Source: an uncultured Clostridium sp. (GTDB taxonomy: Bacteria > Bacillota > Clostridia > UBA1212 > UBA1255). From it: a stretch of DNA of 64,000 bases. The stretch spans positions 27,024-91,023 of the forward strand of contig UQSG01000007.1 of NCBI GenBank assembly GCA_900543695.1, in the 5' to 3' direction. Below are positions 34,105-43,942 of the stretch, one piece after another. The position numbers were made by a program, and so were the translations under genes. The notes beneath the pieces were generated by a model. The model ran no database searches and was not told where the DNA came from. It saw only the letters and a list, made by a program, of their open reading frames with translations. Position 1 is the first letter of the stretch. Each line of letters starts with the position of its first letter.

Positions 34105-37100
34105 TTAAGAATCTGCACAATTTGCGCAGATCGGTCTCATGCTGCAGTATCTGCACGGCGGCGGATCCGCGCAGGGAGACGGAGCAATCGGATAGTACCC
34201 CTCCGCAATCTGTGCGGCGGCATTTTGGATATTTTCGTAAGTCCATTGCCGCATCGTCTGAAACGCTTCTTCCGATTTCAGCATTTTGCTCCCTGCAAAG
34301 GAGATACCGCCGCCTGAAAGGCGCCTTCCTCCGATAACCCCCGTTTCGCTGCCGCCGGTCATCCCGTCCAGTACGCAGCGGTCGTCCAGCACGAATCCGT
34401 TCATTACAAACTGTTTTTCACCGTCTTTTGCAGGCGTGCAGGAAAGATGACTTTTTACCGTTGTAATATCATCTCCAAATTTAAAATACAGCGCGCCTCC
34501 CGGATAGGCGGTCCCCTTCGGATAGGAATCCAGAACGGCGTTAAGATATGTCAGCAGCTGAAGCTTAATTCCTGCCTGGATTTCCCGATCCGACAGCGTT
34601 ACCGGAGCGGATTTGTAGTCGATCACCCGCACGTACTTTTTACCATTTTCTTCCATAATATCATAGCGATCGATTCTGCCCGTTACACTGATCTTTTCCA
34701 GAAAGGGCGTTTTTGCGGAAGGCTTCAGCACAATCGGCCGCAAAATCGAATGATCCGTATCGTCAAACGGCACCTCGAAGCCGCATACCGAAAACGCTCC
34801 CGCATCAAGCTGTTTTTTTACATGAAAAAACGCAGCAGCCGCATATTTTTTAATTCTTTCCAGCGCATGAGTTTCCCGGCCGCTCAGCTCTGTGTCGGCA
34901 AAACGCATTTTTGCGGCTACTGTTCCGTACACGCTCTCTACGATTTCCCGGCACTGTGCAAGATCGGCGGCGCCGCGCGGCAGAAGAAAAAGATGGTCCG
35001 ATGCTTCGTTTACAATCTCGTGAAGAACCGTTCCCAGATCGTACAGCTCCAGCGCCGCCTCTTCTCTCGGTTTCAGACGCAGGCCATATGACAGCAGATA
35101 ACTGAACGGACATTTATAATACGATTCGATTCTCGACACGGTCGTATGGAATACGCCCTTCAGCTTCAGCAGATCAAGATTTGTTTGTTCTTCGATCCGC
35201 ACCTCGGTATCGGGACTTTTTTCTGATAGATGCCGTTCTGACTGCGGCTGTCTGCAAATGGAAATTTGTGGAAAAACGTTCCTGATTTTCCTCAGAATCA
35301 CAGGGGACGGCTTCATTTCCTTTCCCGAAATATCCTCAAGCGGCCAGGAAATTTCAAGAAAATCGGAAGGAAGCGATAAGGCGGTATAAATATAATAATT
35401 TTCCTTCGACGCTTTCGCGCTGCTGTCATCCGCAAGCTCAACGCGGTATTTTTTGAGAAGCTCCCGTTCCTGATCGCGTAAAATCCCGTCGTCCGCAAAA
35501 TGAGATGGAAGCACGCCCTCATTTGCGCCAAGTAAAAAAAGCGCCTTGACTTCCCCGCTTCTGGAACGCTCTATGTTCATGATCTGCACACTGTCGATCG
35601 AGGAAGGTAAAAATCCGATTTTATACTGTGAAAAGCCGGCGCTTAAAAGCCGGAGAAGCTTCCCGGCCGCGTCTGCGGCGCCATGCACCGGCAGACCGCC
35701 AAGGAACAAAACAACCTGTTCGATGACCTCCATTACGATATTCCAGATTCTCGAATATTCCTCCGAAAGCTCCGGCTGGGAAGAAGCACGCAGCTCTTCT
35801 GAAAGAGCCTCCATCGTCTGTCGGAATTCCCACTTGCTGAAAAAGAGAGAAAATGCGATACATACCTCTTTTACGGTTTTGCAGTTTGAGAAGCTTGCCG
35901 TAAGCGCGTCAAGCTCCGAAAAAAACAAAACGCAGGATTCCTCGCTTTCCTTCTTCCACCGCCGTCTGCCCCGAAGCCCCTTTTTCAGGATGTAATTTTC
36001 CATTCGATCGCTGTCTGCGCCAAAATTCAGAATTCCGGACTTTAAGCATTCCAGCACATCTTTAATCTGCCAGTCATCCGCAAGGATACTCAAAATGCCA
36101 AGGATGGTCTTGATCAGCGGATTATTATCCAGCATCTTTTTGTCGTCAATGTAAAACGGGATACCGTATTTTTTAAAAACGGCTTTTATCATAACGTCAT
36201 ATCCTTCTACATTGCGAAGCGCTACGGCGACATGGCGATATTCTGCCGCACCGGTATCATGGATGCTTCGGATCTGTCGGGCGCAGCGGACGACTTCGTC
36301 GTACGGGCCATGACACTCTGCAAGCGTAATCTGCTGCGCGGACCGTTTCTCTGCGGCGCCGCGCAGCGTCGGCAGCGCCTGCTCCAAGTAAAAAAGGGAC
36401 GAATTTCCATATTTGCTGCGGTTGCTTTCCAGATCTGCGCTCAGATTCACTACAGCGCACGGGATTCCATTCCGCTCCGCCAGCTCCCTGAGGCGGCGGA
36501 AGGTATTGTCGGTACATTCAAACGCCGGCTCTCCCCTGAGATCGGTACACAGCGTTACGGTAACGCTCCGGCACTGACGCAGCATCAGCGTAATCAGCTC
36601 AAATTCTTTGCTTGTAAATCCTGTAAAAGAATCGATCCAGACGGACCGGCCGCGGAAAAATTCGTTCTTTCGGATATGATTCAGCATTCGTTCGAACACG
36701 TCGTTTTCATCCGTAAAGCGATCCTTCTTCATCGCTTGATATTCCTGTAAAATCAGTCCAAGCTCCCGGAGCTTTCGATCCAGATAAACGTCTCCCGTTT
36801 CCAGACCGCCCAGCAGCTTCCAGGTAACGTCGTATTTGCCAAACTCCTCCAGGAGAGACAGCAGGCGGGCAATTTCGCCGGGACGTTCAAAAAGGCCGGA
36901 AAAATATTTGAGCTTTCCGGATAAGTTTTCCAACGCGGAGGTCAGCATCATGATTTTGCCGCATTCGCAAAGCGGTTCAGCAGCATCGCCGCCGTATGTA
37001 CTAAGAATACGATAAGAAAAACGTTTGAAATTCAGCACCTCATGGCCGATCAGACCTTGTATTTTAAATCCTTCCGCTTTCTGGTACTCCAGCAGGCGGC

Positions 37101-37245
37101 GTTCCGTCAGCATCGTATACTGCTCGGGCACGAAAAAATACGCATAAGCATCTGTCACGCCGCTTCTTTGAATATAGGCGTTGAATTCTGTGATACATTT
37201 TCCGCTTTTTCCGCTCCCCGCGCGGCCTGCAACAAGACTCAGCAT
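34105..37245 (-). CDS. addB: AddB/RexB-type subunit of helicase-nuclease AddAB
   Basis: 1046 residues. Processes double-strand breaks with AddA. N-terminal Walker A-like GRAGSGKS (residues 7-14), a helicase-like body without a full set of motifs, and a C-terminal RecB-type nuclease with VIDYKSA. The iron-sulfur ligands of AddB appear as one Cys in SYYKCPFSYLL and a C-terminal group (CADPPPCRYC, then CANC). No addA gene is adjacent or elsewhere in this window, although the two are usually neighbours. Starts 15 bases after yhaM and is the last gene of phoH-ybeY-era-recO-yhaM-addB. Confidence 0.88.
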   Translation of the reverse strand: MLSLVAGRAGSGKSGKCITEFNAYIQRSGVTDAYAYFFVPEQYTMLTERRLLEYQKAEGFKIQGLIGHEVLNFKRFSYRILSTYGGDAAEPLCECGKIMMLTSALENLSGKLKYFSGLFERPGEIARLLSLLEEFGKYDVTWKLLGGLETGDVYLDRKLRELGLILQEYQAMKKDRFTDENDVFERMLNHIRKNEFFRGRSVWIDSFTGFTSKEFELITLMLRQCRSVTVTLCTDLRGEPAFECTDNTFRRLRELAERNGIPCAVVNLSADLESNRSKYGNSSLFYLEQALPTLRGAAEKRSAQQITLAECHGPYDEVVRCARQIRSIHDTGAAEYRHVAVALRNVEGYDVMIKAVFKKYGIPFYIDDKKMLDNNPLIKTILGILSILADDWQIKDVLECLKSGILNFGADSDRMENYILKKGLRGRRRWKKESEESCVLFFSELDALTASFSNCKTVKEVCIAFSLFFSKWEFRQTMEALSEELRASSQPELSEEYSRIWNIVMEVIEQVVLFLGGLPVHGAADAAGKLLRLLSAGFSQYKIGFLPSSIDSVQIMNIERSRSGEVKALFLLGANEGVLPSHFADDGILRDQERELLKKYRVELADDSSAKASKENYYIYTALSLPSDFLEISWPLEDISGKEMKPSPVILRKIRNVFPQISICRQPQSERHLSEKSPDTEVRIEEQTNLDLLKLKGVFHTTVSRIESYYKCPFSYLLSYGLRLKPREEAALELYDLGTVLHEIVNEASDHLFLLPRGAADLAQCREIVESVYGTVAAKMRFADTELSGRETHALERIKKYAAAAFFHVKKQLDAGAFSVCGFEVPFDDTDHSILRPIVLKPSAKTPFLEKISVTGRIDRYDIMEENGKKYVRVIDYKSAPVTLSDREIQAGIKLQLLTYLNAVLDSYPKGTAYPGGALYFKFGDDITTVKSHLSCTPAKDGEKQFVMNGFVLDDRCVLDGMTGGSETGVIGGRRLSGGGISFAGSKMLKSEEAFQTMRQWTYENIQNAAAQIAEGYYPIAPSPCADPPPCRYCSMRPICANCADS

Positions 37246-37260
37246 CCGATCACCGCAGCG

Positions 37261-38238
37261 TTAACGATCTTTATAAAGCGCCGGGCTTTTGTAGACCGAT
37301 CTGTTTTCCAGGGACCAGATCCGTTCACTGAAGCAGCCGGGCTCCGTGCTGTCCTCCGCCTGCTCCATGTCGTACATTCTGGCATCGAGGATGTCCAGAT
37401 AATGCAGCAGCTCCGCCTCCGGAAACGCCGGCGGCTTCGGACTTCCATGCTCCGGAATATAATGGTGGGAAAGAATCATATGCTTCAGCAGCATGGTTTT
37501 TTCCGGCGTAATGGCAAGCGCTTTCCCGACGGAATCCACGTAATTGATCCCCTGTATGATATGTCCGAGCAGCGTTCCCTCCACTGTATATTCCGAAACC
37601 AGCCCCGTATCGCTCTGCTTCATTTCAAAAAGCTTTCCGATGTCATGCAGAATCACTCCGGCGTACAGCAGGTCTTTATTGAGAAAGGTATAGATGGAAG
37701 AAAGCGTCAGCGCGCACCGCAGCATCGTGGAGGTATGGTACAAAAGGCCGGACCGCACCGCATGATGATTTTTTTTCGCGGCCGGCGCGATCAGCAGGGC
37801 CGGCTGATTCTGTTCAATGATAAAGGAGGTAATCTTTCGGAACTCTTCATCCTGCATTTTTTCCTGAATCACCGTCTTCACAAAGCGAAGCATCGCCTCG
37901 CCGGAATACGGAGCGGAAGGAATGTAGTCTTCGATTTTGATATGGTCGGAATCCAGAACCTTCCCCATGAAGTCAATTTTAAACTGCGGCTGTCCCTGCC
38001 AGTCCAGCACGGAGCCCCGGGCCTTCACTAATATGCCGGCACGGAACCGCGACGCATTCTCCTCGTCCCAATCCCAAAGCTTTGCATTAATTTCCCCTGT
38101 TTTGTCGGCAAACGTAAAATTCATGTATTTATTATTTGTCGTTGTCGTTTTGAGCTCTGACTCTCTGATATAAAATACGCCTTGTACTGAATCTCCTGAT
38201 TTAAACTCAGCAATTTTCTTTTCTGTGTATACAGGCAT
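37261..38238 (-). CDS. yhaM: YhaM-type 3'-5' exoribonuclease/HD phosphohydrolase
   Basis: 325 residues. N-terminal OB-fold nucleic-acid-binding domain (FADKTGEINAKLWDW) and a C-terminal HD domain: GLLYHTSTMLR (His), VILHDIGKLFEM (His-Asp), and HMILSHHYIPEHGSPKPP. YhaM of Bacillus trims RNA and single-stranded DNA 3' ends. GGAGG is eight bases upstream. Sits between recO and addB, so a DNA-end role is as plausible as RNA turnover. Confidence 0.88.
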   Translation of the reverse strand: MPVYTEKKIAEFKSGDSVQGVFYIRESELKTTTTNNKYMNFTFADKTGEINAKLWDWDEENASRFRAGILVKARGSVLDWQGQPQFKIDFMGKVLDSDHIKIEDYIPSAPYSGEAMLRFVKTVIQEKMQDEEFRKITSFIIEQNQPALLIAPAAKKNHHAVRSGLLYHTSTMLRCALTLSSIYTFLNKDLLYAGVILHDIGKLFEMKQSDTGLVSEYTVEGTLLGHIIQGINYVDSVGKALAITPEKTMLLKHMILSHHYIPEHGSPKPPAFPEAELLHYLDILDARMYDMEQAEDSTEPGCFSERIWSLENRSVYKSPALYKDR

Positions 38239-38258
38239 CGTTCTAACCTCCGTATTTT

Positions 38259-38897
38259 TTAATTTATCAGCTCGTGGGACAGCATCGAGGCGATGCCGGC
38301 CAGCTCCGAGAGCACATCCGCTGAAACGCCGAAGCCGAAAAGCGAGTCGCCGTCATCTGCTTCGGAAAGATGTCTAAGCGCAGCTTTTGTGCCGCTTAAA
38401 AGCGGCTTGCCCCATTGACGCTCTATTTCCCACGGATCGGGCTGAAGCCCCTGATATTGCGTCAATTTCAGCAAGAAAACGCAGCGCACAAAGTCTGGTC
38501 TTCTCCTTCCGGCAGCAATCAAATACAGACTATTAAGGAATAAACGCAGCGTTTCCTCGTCCGGCAATTCTTCCTGAATGATCTTCAGCAATACGGAGCT
38601 CATCGCTCCAGCCTCGCGGATTCTGTCGTAGTCCTCGCCCAGACCGCGGAACGGCTCAATCAGCGTTCCACCCGTCAGCGTATACAAGCCGGAGTTTCCC
38701 CTGTAAAGCTCCAGCTCGCTGTAAGCGAAAAGCTGTGCAAGCTGTATCATGGCACTTCCCGGTTTGCGAACGCCCTTGGCTGCCGCCGTCATTTTACCAT
38801 ACTCTCTTGAAAAAATCACCAGAAGCTTTCCGTTTTCCCCAAGCGGCGATTCCTTTAGAACGATGCCTTCCGTTTTAAAGCGGCGCTCCGCACTCAT
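38259..38897 (-). CDS. recO: DNA repair protein RecO
   Basis: 212 residues. Loads RecA on SSB-coated single-stranded DNA with RecR. N-terminal OB fold: RRFKTEGIVLKESPLGENGKLLVIFS and GKMTAAAKGVRKP, then LAQLFAYSELELYRG; C-terminal helical domain. The protein is short (about 240-250 is common) and lacks the CxxC pairs of the zinc finger found in many RecO. ATG 38897 overlaps the era stop (ATGA); an upstream in-frame ATG at 38939 lies within era. Confidence 0.87.
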   Translation of the reverse strand: MSAERRFKTEGIVLKESPLGENGKLLVIFSREYGKMTAAAKGVRKPGSAMIQLAQLFAYSELELYRGNSGLYTLTGGTLIEPFRGLGEDYDRIREAGAMSSVLLKIIQEELPDEETLRLFLNSLYLIAAGRRRPDFVRCVFLLKLTQYQGLQPDPWEIERQWGKPLLSGTKAALRHLSEADDGDSLFGFGVSADVLSELAGIASMLSHELIN

Positions 38898-39805
38898 TGA
38901 AATCCAAGTTCCTTCAGCATGCCGGGGCTGTTGCGCCAATCATCCTTGACCTTCACCCAAAGCTTCAGATTGACTTGTCCTCCGACAATCCGTTCGATAT
39001 CCCTGCGTGCGGCAGAGCCGATCTGCTTGAGCTTTTCCCCGTTTTTTCCGATCAGGATTCCTTTATGCGTCGCTTTTTCACAATAAATATTGGCTTCTAT
39101 GGAAGTGATTCCGCCGCTGCCGCCCGGCTCTTTGTAGCGGATGATTTCGATCCCCGCACCATGCGGCACCTCGTCATTCGTATTCCGTAAAATTTTTTCC
39201 CGGATGATTTCGGATACGATGGTACGCATCGTCGTATCCGCTGTGATATTTTCCGGAAAATACTGCGGGCCTTCCTTCAGGCAGCCCAGTATTGCATCCC
39301 GCAGAATGTCGAGCCCCTCCCGCTTGAGGGCGGACAGCGGGATGATTTCCCGGAACGGATACAGCTCCGCATACGTTTTGATTTTCTCCAGGAGAAGCTC
39401 CTTCCGCACCGCATCCGTTTTGTTGATCACTAAAAAAACGGGCTTGTTTTTCACTGCCTTTAATTTTTCGATGATTCGGACATCGTTCTGCGACAGGGCG
39501 CGGTCCGTCGCATCGCATACCATCACGATCACATCCACTTCCCCGAAGGTTGCGGAGGCGGATGCTACCATATATTCGCCGAGCTTGTTCTTCGGCGTAT
39601 GGATTCCCGGCGTGTCAATAAAGATCATCTGATAGTCCGGCTCGGTAATAATCGCTCTTAAATTGCTTCTTGTCGTCTGCGGCTTCGGAGAGGTGATGGC
39701 CACCTTCTCGCCCAGCAAGCTGTTGATAATGGTCGATTTCCCGACATTCGGCTTCCCGATCACGGTGATAAAGCCGGAACGGAAAGCGGATTCGCTGTTT
39801 ATCAT
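38894..39805 (-). CDS. era: GTPase Era
   Basis: 303 residues. GTPase that assists 16S rRNA maturation and 30S assembly. G1 GKPNVGKST (17-25), G3 DTPGI, G4 NKTD, and a C-terminal KH RNA-binding domain with IGKNGEKLKQIGSAARRDIE. AAAGGAG precedes the start. Lies 12 bases after ybeY; the ybeY-era pairing is classical and both act on the 3' end of 16S rRNA. Confidence 0.97.
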   Translation of the reverse strand: MINSESAFRSGFITVIGKPNVGKSTIINSLLGEKVAITSPKPQTTRSNLRAIITEPDYQMIFIDTPGIHTPKNKLGEYMVASASATFGEVDVIVMVCDATDRALSQNDVRIIEKLKAVKNKPVFLVINKTDAVRKELLLEKIKTYAELYPFREIIPLSALKREGLDILRDAILGCLKEGPQYFPENITADTTMRTIVSEIIREKILRNTNDEVPHGAGIEIIRYKEPGGSGGITSIEANIYCEKATHKGILIGKNGEKLKQIGSAARRDIERIVGGQVNLKLWVKVKDDWRNSPGMLKELGFQ

Positions 39806-39817
39806 GGCGGCTCCTTT

Positions 39818-40369
39818 CTAAACGCTGCCGGCGTCTCTGGTATACCGGAGCGCTGTTAATATTTCATCGGCAAAGCCAAACATCTGCTGTTCCTCTTCCT
39901 CGGTTGTGTGGTCATAGCCGAGCAGGTGCAGCATTCCGTGGCAAATCAGGAATGCGCATTCGCGTTCTTCCGAGTGTCCGTATTCCTTCGCCTGCCGCTT
40001 TACGGCCGGTATGGAAACTACGATATCACCCAGAAGCAGGAGCGCGGTGGCTTCCTCTGCAGCGCACGGCGGAAGGGTTCCCCTGCCATACGTAAAATCA
40101 TTGAAAGAAAAGGAAAGCACATCGGTAACGCGGTCGATTTCGCGGTATTCCCGGTTGATTTCCCGAATGGAGGCATCATCCGTAAACAGAATATTGACCT
40201 CTGCTCCCCGGATTCCCGCGTCCGCGCAGGCGGAACGAATTTCAGCAGCGCAGGGTGCGGCGCAGACGCCTTCAACGACGCACCGGGCGATTTCGCGGTA
40301 TTTTTTCTGCTCGGCCCGGTCCGCAAGTCCGTTTTTTTCAAAACGGACGGTGCTTTTATATCTCATCAT
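39818..40369 (-). CDS. ybeY: Endoribonuclease YbeY
   Basis: 183 residues. Zinc-dependent RNase for 16S rRNA 3'-end maturation and ribosome quality control. Metal motif HGMLHLLGYDHT (three His), preceded by LLGDIVVSIPAV. The ATG overlaps the phoH stop (ATGATGA), so the pair is coupled. A second ATG one codon later is equally possible. Confidence 0.95.
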   Translation of the reverse strand: MMRYKSTVRFEKNGLADRAEQKKYREIARCVVEGVCAAPCAAEIRSACADAGIRGAEVNILFTDDASIREINREYREIDRVTDVLSFSFNDFTYGRGTLPPCAAEEATALLLLGDIVVSIPAVKRQAKEYGHSEERECAFLICHGMLHLLGYDHTTEEEEQQMFGFADEILTALRYTRDAGSV

Positions 40370-41334
40370 TTCGTTTTCTCGCCTCTTTTTTCGTATTTTT
40401 CATATGCCTTTATGATTTTCTGTACCAGCTCGCAGCGGACGACGTCCTTCTCCGTCAGATCAATGAAAGAAATGCCGGAGATGCCGTTCAGAATTCTCTT
40501 TACTTTTTTGAGCCCGGAGGACTTGTCCGGAGGCAGATCGATCTGCGTGACATCTCCCGTCACCACTGCCTTAGAGCCCTCGCCGAGCCTGGTGAGGAAC
40601 ATTTTCAGCTGCTCCTGCGTCGTATTCTGCGCCTCGTCCAAAATGATAAAAGAATGATCCAGCGTTCTGCCGCGCATATAAGCAAGCGGCGCAATTTCAA
40701 TCGTTCCCCGTTCGAAGTTTCTCGTAAAGCTGTCAAAGCCCATGATGTCGTACAGCGCGTCATACAGCGGCCGGACGTACGGATCTACTTTGCTCTGCAG
40801 ATCTCCGGGCAGAAAGCCGAGCTTTTCTCCTGCCTCTACTGCGGGACGCGTCAGTATGATTCTGGAAATTTCGTTCTTTTTCAGGGCGCTGACCGCCATT
40901 GCCACGGCCAGGTACGTTTTGCCGGTTCCCGCCGGGCCGATTCCAAATACGAGCTGATTTTCACGGATTGCCTCGATATACTGCGCCTGTCCGTTTGTTT
41001 TTGGCCGTATAGGCCGGCCTTTTATGTTCATGCAGACAACGTCCGCCATATAATCGTTCTGCAGGGCGCTGAGGCCGCTTTCCGCCGCCATATCACAGAA
41101 ATACGCAGTCATCTGCCTTGTAATCAGCTCGTTTCTTCGGGAAAGCTCCGCCATCTTCTCCAGTACTGCCGCCGCGCAAATGCAGTCCTTCTCCTCCCCG
41201 CGGATTACGATGTCGTCTTCCAAAATTTCAGTTTTCACATTGAACGCTTCCTCGACGATGGAAATATTGGAATCATTGTTTCCGAATATGTTCGCCATGT
41301 CCTTCAGATTCTCTATATGAATGCTTTTTTCCAA
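40366..41334 (-). CDS. PhoH-like ATPase
   Basis: 322 residues. P-loop ATPase of the PhoH family: GPAGTGKTYLAVAMAV, LTRPAVEAGEKLGFLPGD, FIILDEAQNTTQEQ (Walker B) and TGDVTQIDLPP. N-terminal KH-like segment. The family is linked to RNA handling and always keeps company with ybeY. The start is TTG 41334, ten bases after GGAGG. First gene of the block that runs to addB, with its promoter at 41374-41403. Confidence 0.92.
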   Translation of the reverse strand: MEKSIHIENLKDMANIFGNNDSNISIVEEAFNVKTEILEDDIVIRGEEKDCICAAAVLEKMAELSRRNELITRQMTAYFCDMAAESGLSALQNDYMADVVCMNIKGRPIRPKTNGQAQYIEAIRENQLVFGIGPAGTGKTYLAVAMAVSALKKNEISRIILTRPAVEAGEKLGFLPGDLQSKVDPYVRPLYDALYDIMGFDSFTRNFERGTIEIAPLAYMRGRTLDHSFIILDEAQNTTQEQLKMFLTRLGEGSKAVVTGDVTQIDLPPDKSSGLKKVKRILNGISGISFIDLTEKDVVRCELVQKIIKAYEKYEKRGEKTK

Positions 41335-41373
41335 CCAGCAAACGCCTCCGTTGATTTCATTTTCTATCCTGAC

Positions 41374-41403
41374 AGTTTAGCATTCCCGGCGCTGTCATGT
41401 CAA
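41374..41403 (-). promoter_or_regulatory. Probable promoter of the phoH-addB block
   Basis: Minus strand TTGACA (41398-41403), 18-base spacer, TAAACT (41374-41379). The -35 box overlaps the stop region of the ABC-F gene. TGACAG (41370-41375) and CTGTCA (41392-41397) form an inverted repeat across the spacer. Confidence 0.5.
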
Positions 41404-43269
41404 CTGAAACGCATCGAGCTCTGTCAGAATGTCTTCCATTTTTCGCTCCAGGCTGAGTTTTTCATCATAGATCCGCTCCAAGCCCTCATAATCGCTCGCA
41501 TTTTTCGGATCTGCAAGCTCTCTTTCTATATTGTCCAGTTTTCTGCAGATTTCTTCGCACTCCTTTTCAAGCTGCTCCTTTCGGGCTTCCATTTTGCGGA
41601 GTCTGGCACGTTCTTCCTTCTGTTTCCGATATGCATCGCCGGCGCTTCGGTCCGGAGCGTCCGTCGGAGCCTGCAGTCGGTCCCCGCAATAATCCGGAAT
41701 ATGGATCAAGCGCGTTGCCAGCTTCTGTTTAAAATACCGGTCATGGGAGACGGCAATCAGCGTTCCTTCAAATACGGACAACGCGTTTTCCAGGACTTCT
41801 CTTGTTTTTATGTCCAGATGGTTCGTCGGCTCATCCAGGAAAAGCAGTGAAGAACGGTCATACGATATTTTTAAAATGGCGACACGCGATTTTTCTCCGC
41901 CGCTCAGGCTCTCAATTGGTTTGAAAACATCTTCTCCCCGGAAGCCGAACGCAGCAAGTGCACTTCGGATTTTTCCGGGAGAAATCAGGCTGACCGCCGG
42001 ACGTCCGCGGTTGGCGTGCTCATAAACCTCATCAAAGACGGTCCGCTTGCCGTCCAGCTCGGAAAGATCCTGCGCATAATAGGAAAAACGAATGTTCGCC
42101 CCGATTCGAAAGCTGCCGGCAGAGGGCGAAAGCTTTCCCGTCAGAATTTTGAGAAGCGTGGATTTGCCGCAGCCGTTCGGTCCCTCAAGAAAGACCTTTT
42201 CTCCGCGGCGGACCTGAAAGGAAAGCGCTCGGAACAGCTCGCGCTCCGGATACGCGTAGGACAGGCCGCATACATCCAGCACCTCTTTTCCTCCCAGCGT
42301 TTCGATTTCAAAATGGATCGGCGGCGTCTGGTCCGCCTCCGAGGGCTTTTCCAGGATCGTCATCTTTTCAAGCTGCTTGAGCCTGCTTTCCGCGGCAATG
42401 ATATTCCGTTCCCGATTCCACTGTCGCTGTTTTTCTATAAAAGCTTCTATTTTTGCGATCTGCTGCTGCTGCTGTTTATAGCAGCGCTCCAGATATGCTT
42501 TGTCATGATTTCTAAGCTCCGTGTATTTGCTGTACGGCGCGTGATAAAGGTATGCGCTCCCGTTTTCAATCAGAAGCGTTTTGTCGGTCGCCGCGTCCAG
42601 AAAGCAGCGGTCATGGGAAATGATGAGCAGCGTTCCGGGATACGTTTTGATCTCTTCCTCAAGCCAGGAAAGCGATTCCGTGTCCAAATGGTTGGTTGGC
42701 TCGTCCAGGATGAGCAGCTTCGGCTGTCTCAATATGATTTTTCCGAGCGCAAGCCGTGTTTTCTGCCCTCCGCTCAGTACGCCGACGGGGAGACTCCACA
42801 TTGCTTTCTCAAACCCCAGACCTCGCAGAATGCTCTCGGCACGGCTCTTGTAGGTCAAGCCGTCCTGTTTTACAAAATGATCATACATGGCGTTAAGCTT
42901 TTCGGATAATGCGGGCGCCTGCTGCTCTGTGCAGTGCTTCAGCGTCTCTTCCAGCTCTGCAATCGCTGTTTCCAGACGGATCAGGTCGGAATAGGACGAA
43001 AGAAACTCATCGTAAACGTCAAGTTCAGAATCGAGTCCTGCATTCTGCGGCAGATATCCCGCGTCCGACGTAATTTTTCCGTATTGGAAAAGGCTTCCCT
43101 CCGTCGGCGCATATTCTCCTAAAAGGATTTTGATAAACGTCGTTTTCCCTGCGCCGTTGTCTCCGATGATCCCAATCCGGTCTTTCTCGTTAATAGATAG
43201 ATTAATATGCTCCAATATGGTATCCGCTCCGAAGCGGAAGCCCATGTCCTGGCATGAATAAAGAATCAT
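41395..43269 (-). CDS. ABC-F family ATP-binding protein
   Basis: 624 residues, two ABC domains and no membrane segments. First domain GDNGAGKTTF and LSGGQKTRLALGKI; second GPNGCGKSTLL and LSGGEKSRVAIL; both with LDEPTNHLD. Between them lies a linker rich in Gln, Lys and Glu, and at the end a coiled coil of about 70 residues (EQLEKECEEICRKLDNIER). ABC-F proteins act on ribosomes; some protect from antibiotics, others are housekeeping. Subtype is not decided. ATG 43269 is chosen, with AAGGG upstream; TTG 43296 is an alternative. It begins one base after comF. Confidence 0.9.
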   Translation of the reverse strand: MILYSCQDMGFRFGADTILEHINLSINEKDRIGIIGDNGAGKTTFIKILLGEYAPTEGSLFQYGKITSDAGYLPQNAGLDSELDVYDEFLSSYSDLIRLETAIAELEETLKHCTEQQAPALSEKLNAMYDHFVKQDGLTYKSRAESILRGLGFEKAMWSLPVGVLSGGQKTRLALGKIILRQPKLLILDEPTNHLDTESLSWLEEEIKTYPGTLLIISHDRCFLDAATDKTLLIENGSAYLYHAPYSKYTELRNHDKAYLERCYKQQQQQIAKIEAFIEKQRQWNRERNIIAAESRLKQLEKMTILEKPSEADQTPPIHFEIETLGGKEVLDVCGLSYAYPERELFRALSFQVRRGEKVFLEGPNGCGKSTLLKILTGKLSPSAGSFRIGANIRFSYYAQDLSELDGKRTVFDEVYEHANRGRPAVSLISPGKIRSALAAFGFRGEDVFKPIESLSGGEKSRVAILKISYDRSSLLFLDEPTNHLDIKTREVLENALSVFEGTLIAVSHDRYFKQKLATRLIHIPDYCGDRLQAPTDAPDRSAGDAYRKQKEERARLRKMEARKEQLEKECEEICRKLDNIERELADPKNASDYEGLERIYDEKLSLERKMEDILTELDAFQLT

Positions 43270-43270
43270 T

Positions 43271-43942
43271 TTATAAATCCCTTCTTCCTGTTGCAAATAC
43301 GGCGGCGAACACGCATCCGGCGCCCTGGCGGAGCAAAATGCGCGTGCATTCCCGAAGCGTCGCCCCCGTTGTCAGGATATCGTCGATCAAAAGTATCGAT
43401 CGGTTGCGGAGCGCTGCAGGACTTCCCGTGTATCCGTAACGGTCCTCCTGGTTTCTCTCGCTCCGGTTTTTTCGGTCCGCCGCATTGTCCCCCGCCGCGT
43501 CTTTTTTATAAAAGCAGCTGACATATTGCAACCCGCTTTTTTTGGCGATTCTTTTGACAATTTCCAATGTCTGGTCGTAGCCGCGCACGGCGAGGCTCCT
43601 GCCGCTGACCGGCACGTAGGCCGCAAGGTCAAATTGGTCATAGCCCCCGGATTCCAGCATCCGCTTATGAAACAGCTCTGCGAATGGCTCCGCCATCCAG
43701 AGCGCCCCTTTGTATTTGTATCTGAGCACGGCCTCCCGAAGCAGGCCGGTGTACCGGTATGCGTAATATAATCCGACGTTATCCGGTAAAACCTCCTGCG
43801 GCTCGCAGAGCCCGTTTCCCTTTATGGACTGCAGCTCCGCAGCGCAAGCCTCGCAGAGCGGGAACGTATCTAAGGAGCGGCGAAGCGTGCGCCCGCAGAG
43901 CGGACAGAGCGGAGGATAAAGCAAATCAAGAATCCGCATCAT
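43271..43942 (-). CDS. comF: ComF family phosphoribosyltransferase-like protein
   Basis: 223 residues. N-terminal zinc ribbon (CPLCGR and CEAC), then a type I phosphoribosyltransferase fold with PVSGRSLAVRGYDQ and the PRPP loop ILLIDDILTTGATLRE. ComF is needed for DNA uptake in Bacillus; its reaction is unknown. Overlaps the end of recD2 by 17 bases, so the two are co-translated. Confidence 0.92.
   Translation of the reverse strand: MMRILDLLYPPLCPLCGRTLRRSLDTFPLCEACAAELQSIKGNGLCEPQEVLPDNVGLYYAYRYTGLLREAVLRYKYKGALWMAEPFAELFHKRMLESGGYDQFDLAAYVPVSGRSLAVRGYDQTLEIVKRIAKKSGLQYVSCFYKKDAAGDNAADRKNRSERNQEDRYGYTGSPAALRNRSILLIDDILTTGATLRECTRILLRQGAGCVFAAVFATGRRDL

Noticed and set aside
40255..41850. 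531-codon plus-strand frame opposite phoH and ABC-F
   Set aside because: Antisense to conserved genes, crosses their boundaries, and the product matches no family pattern.
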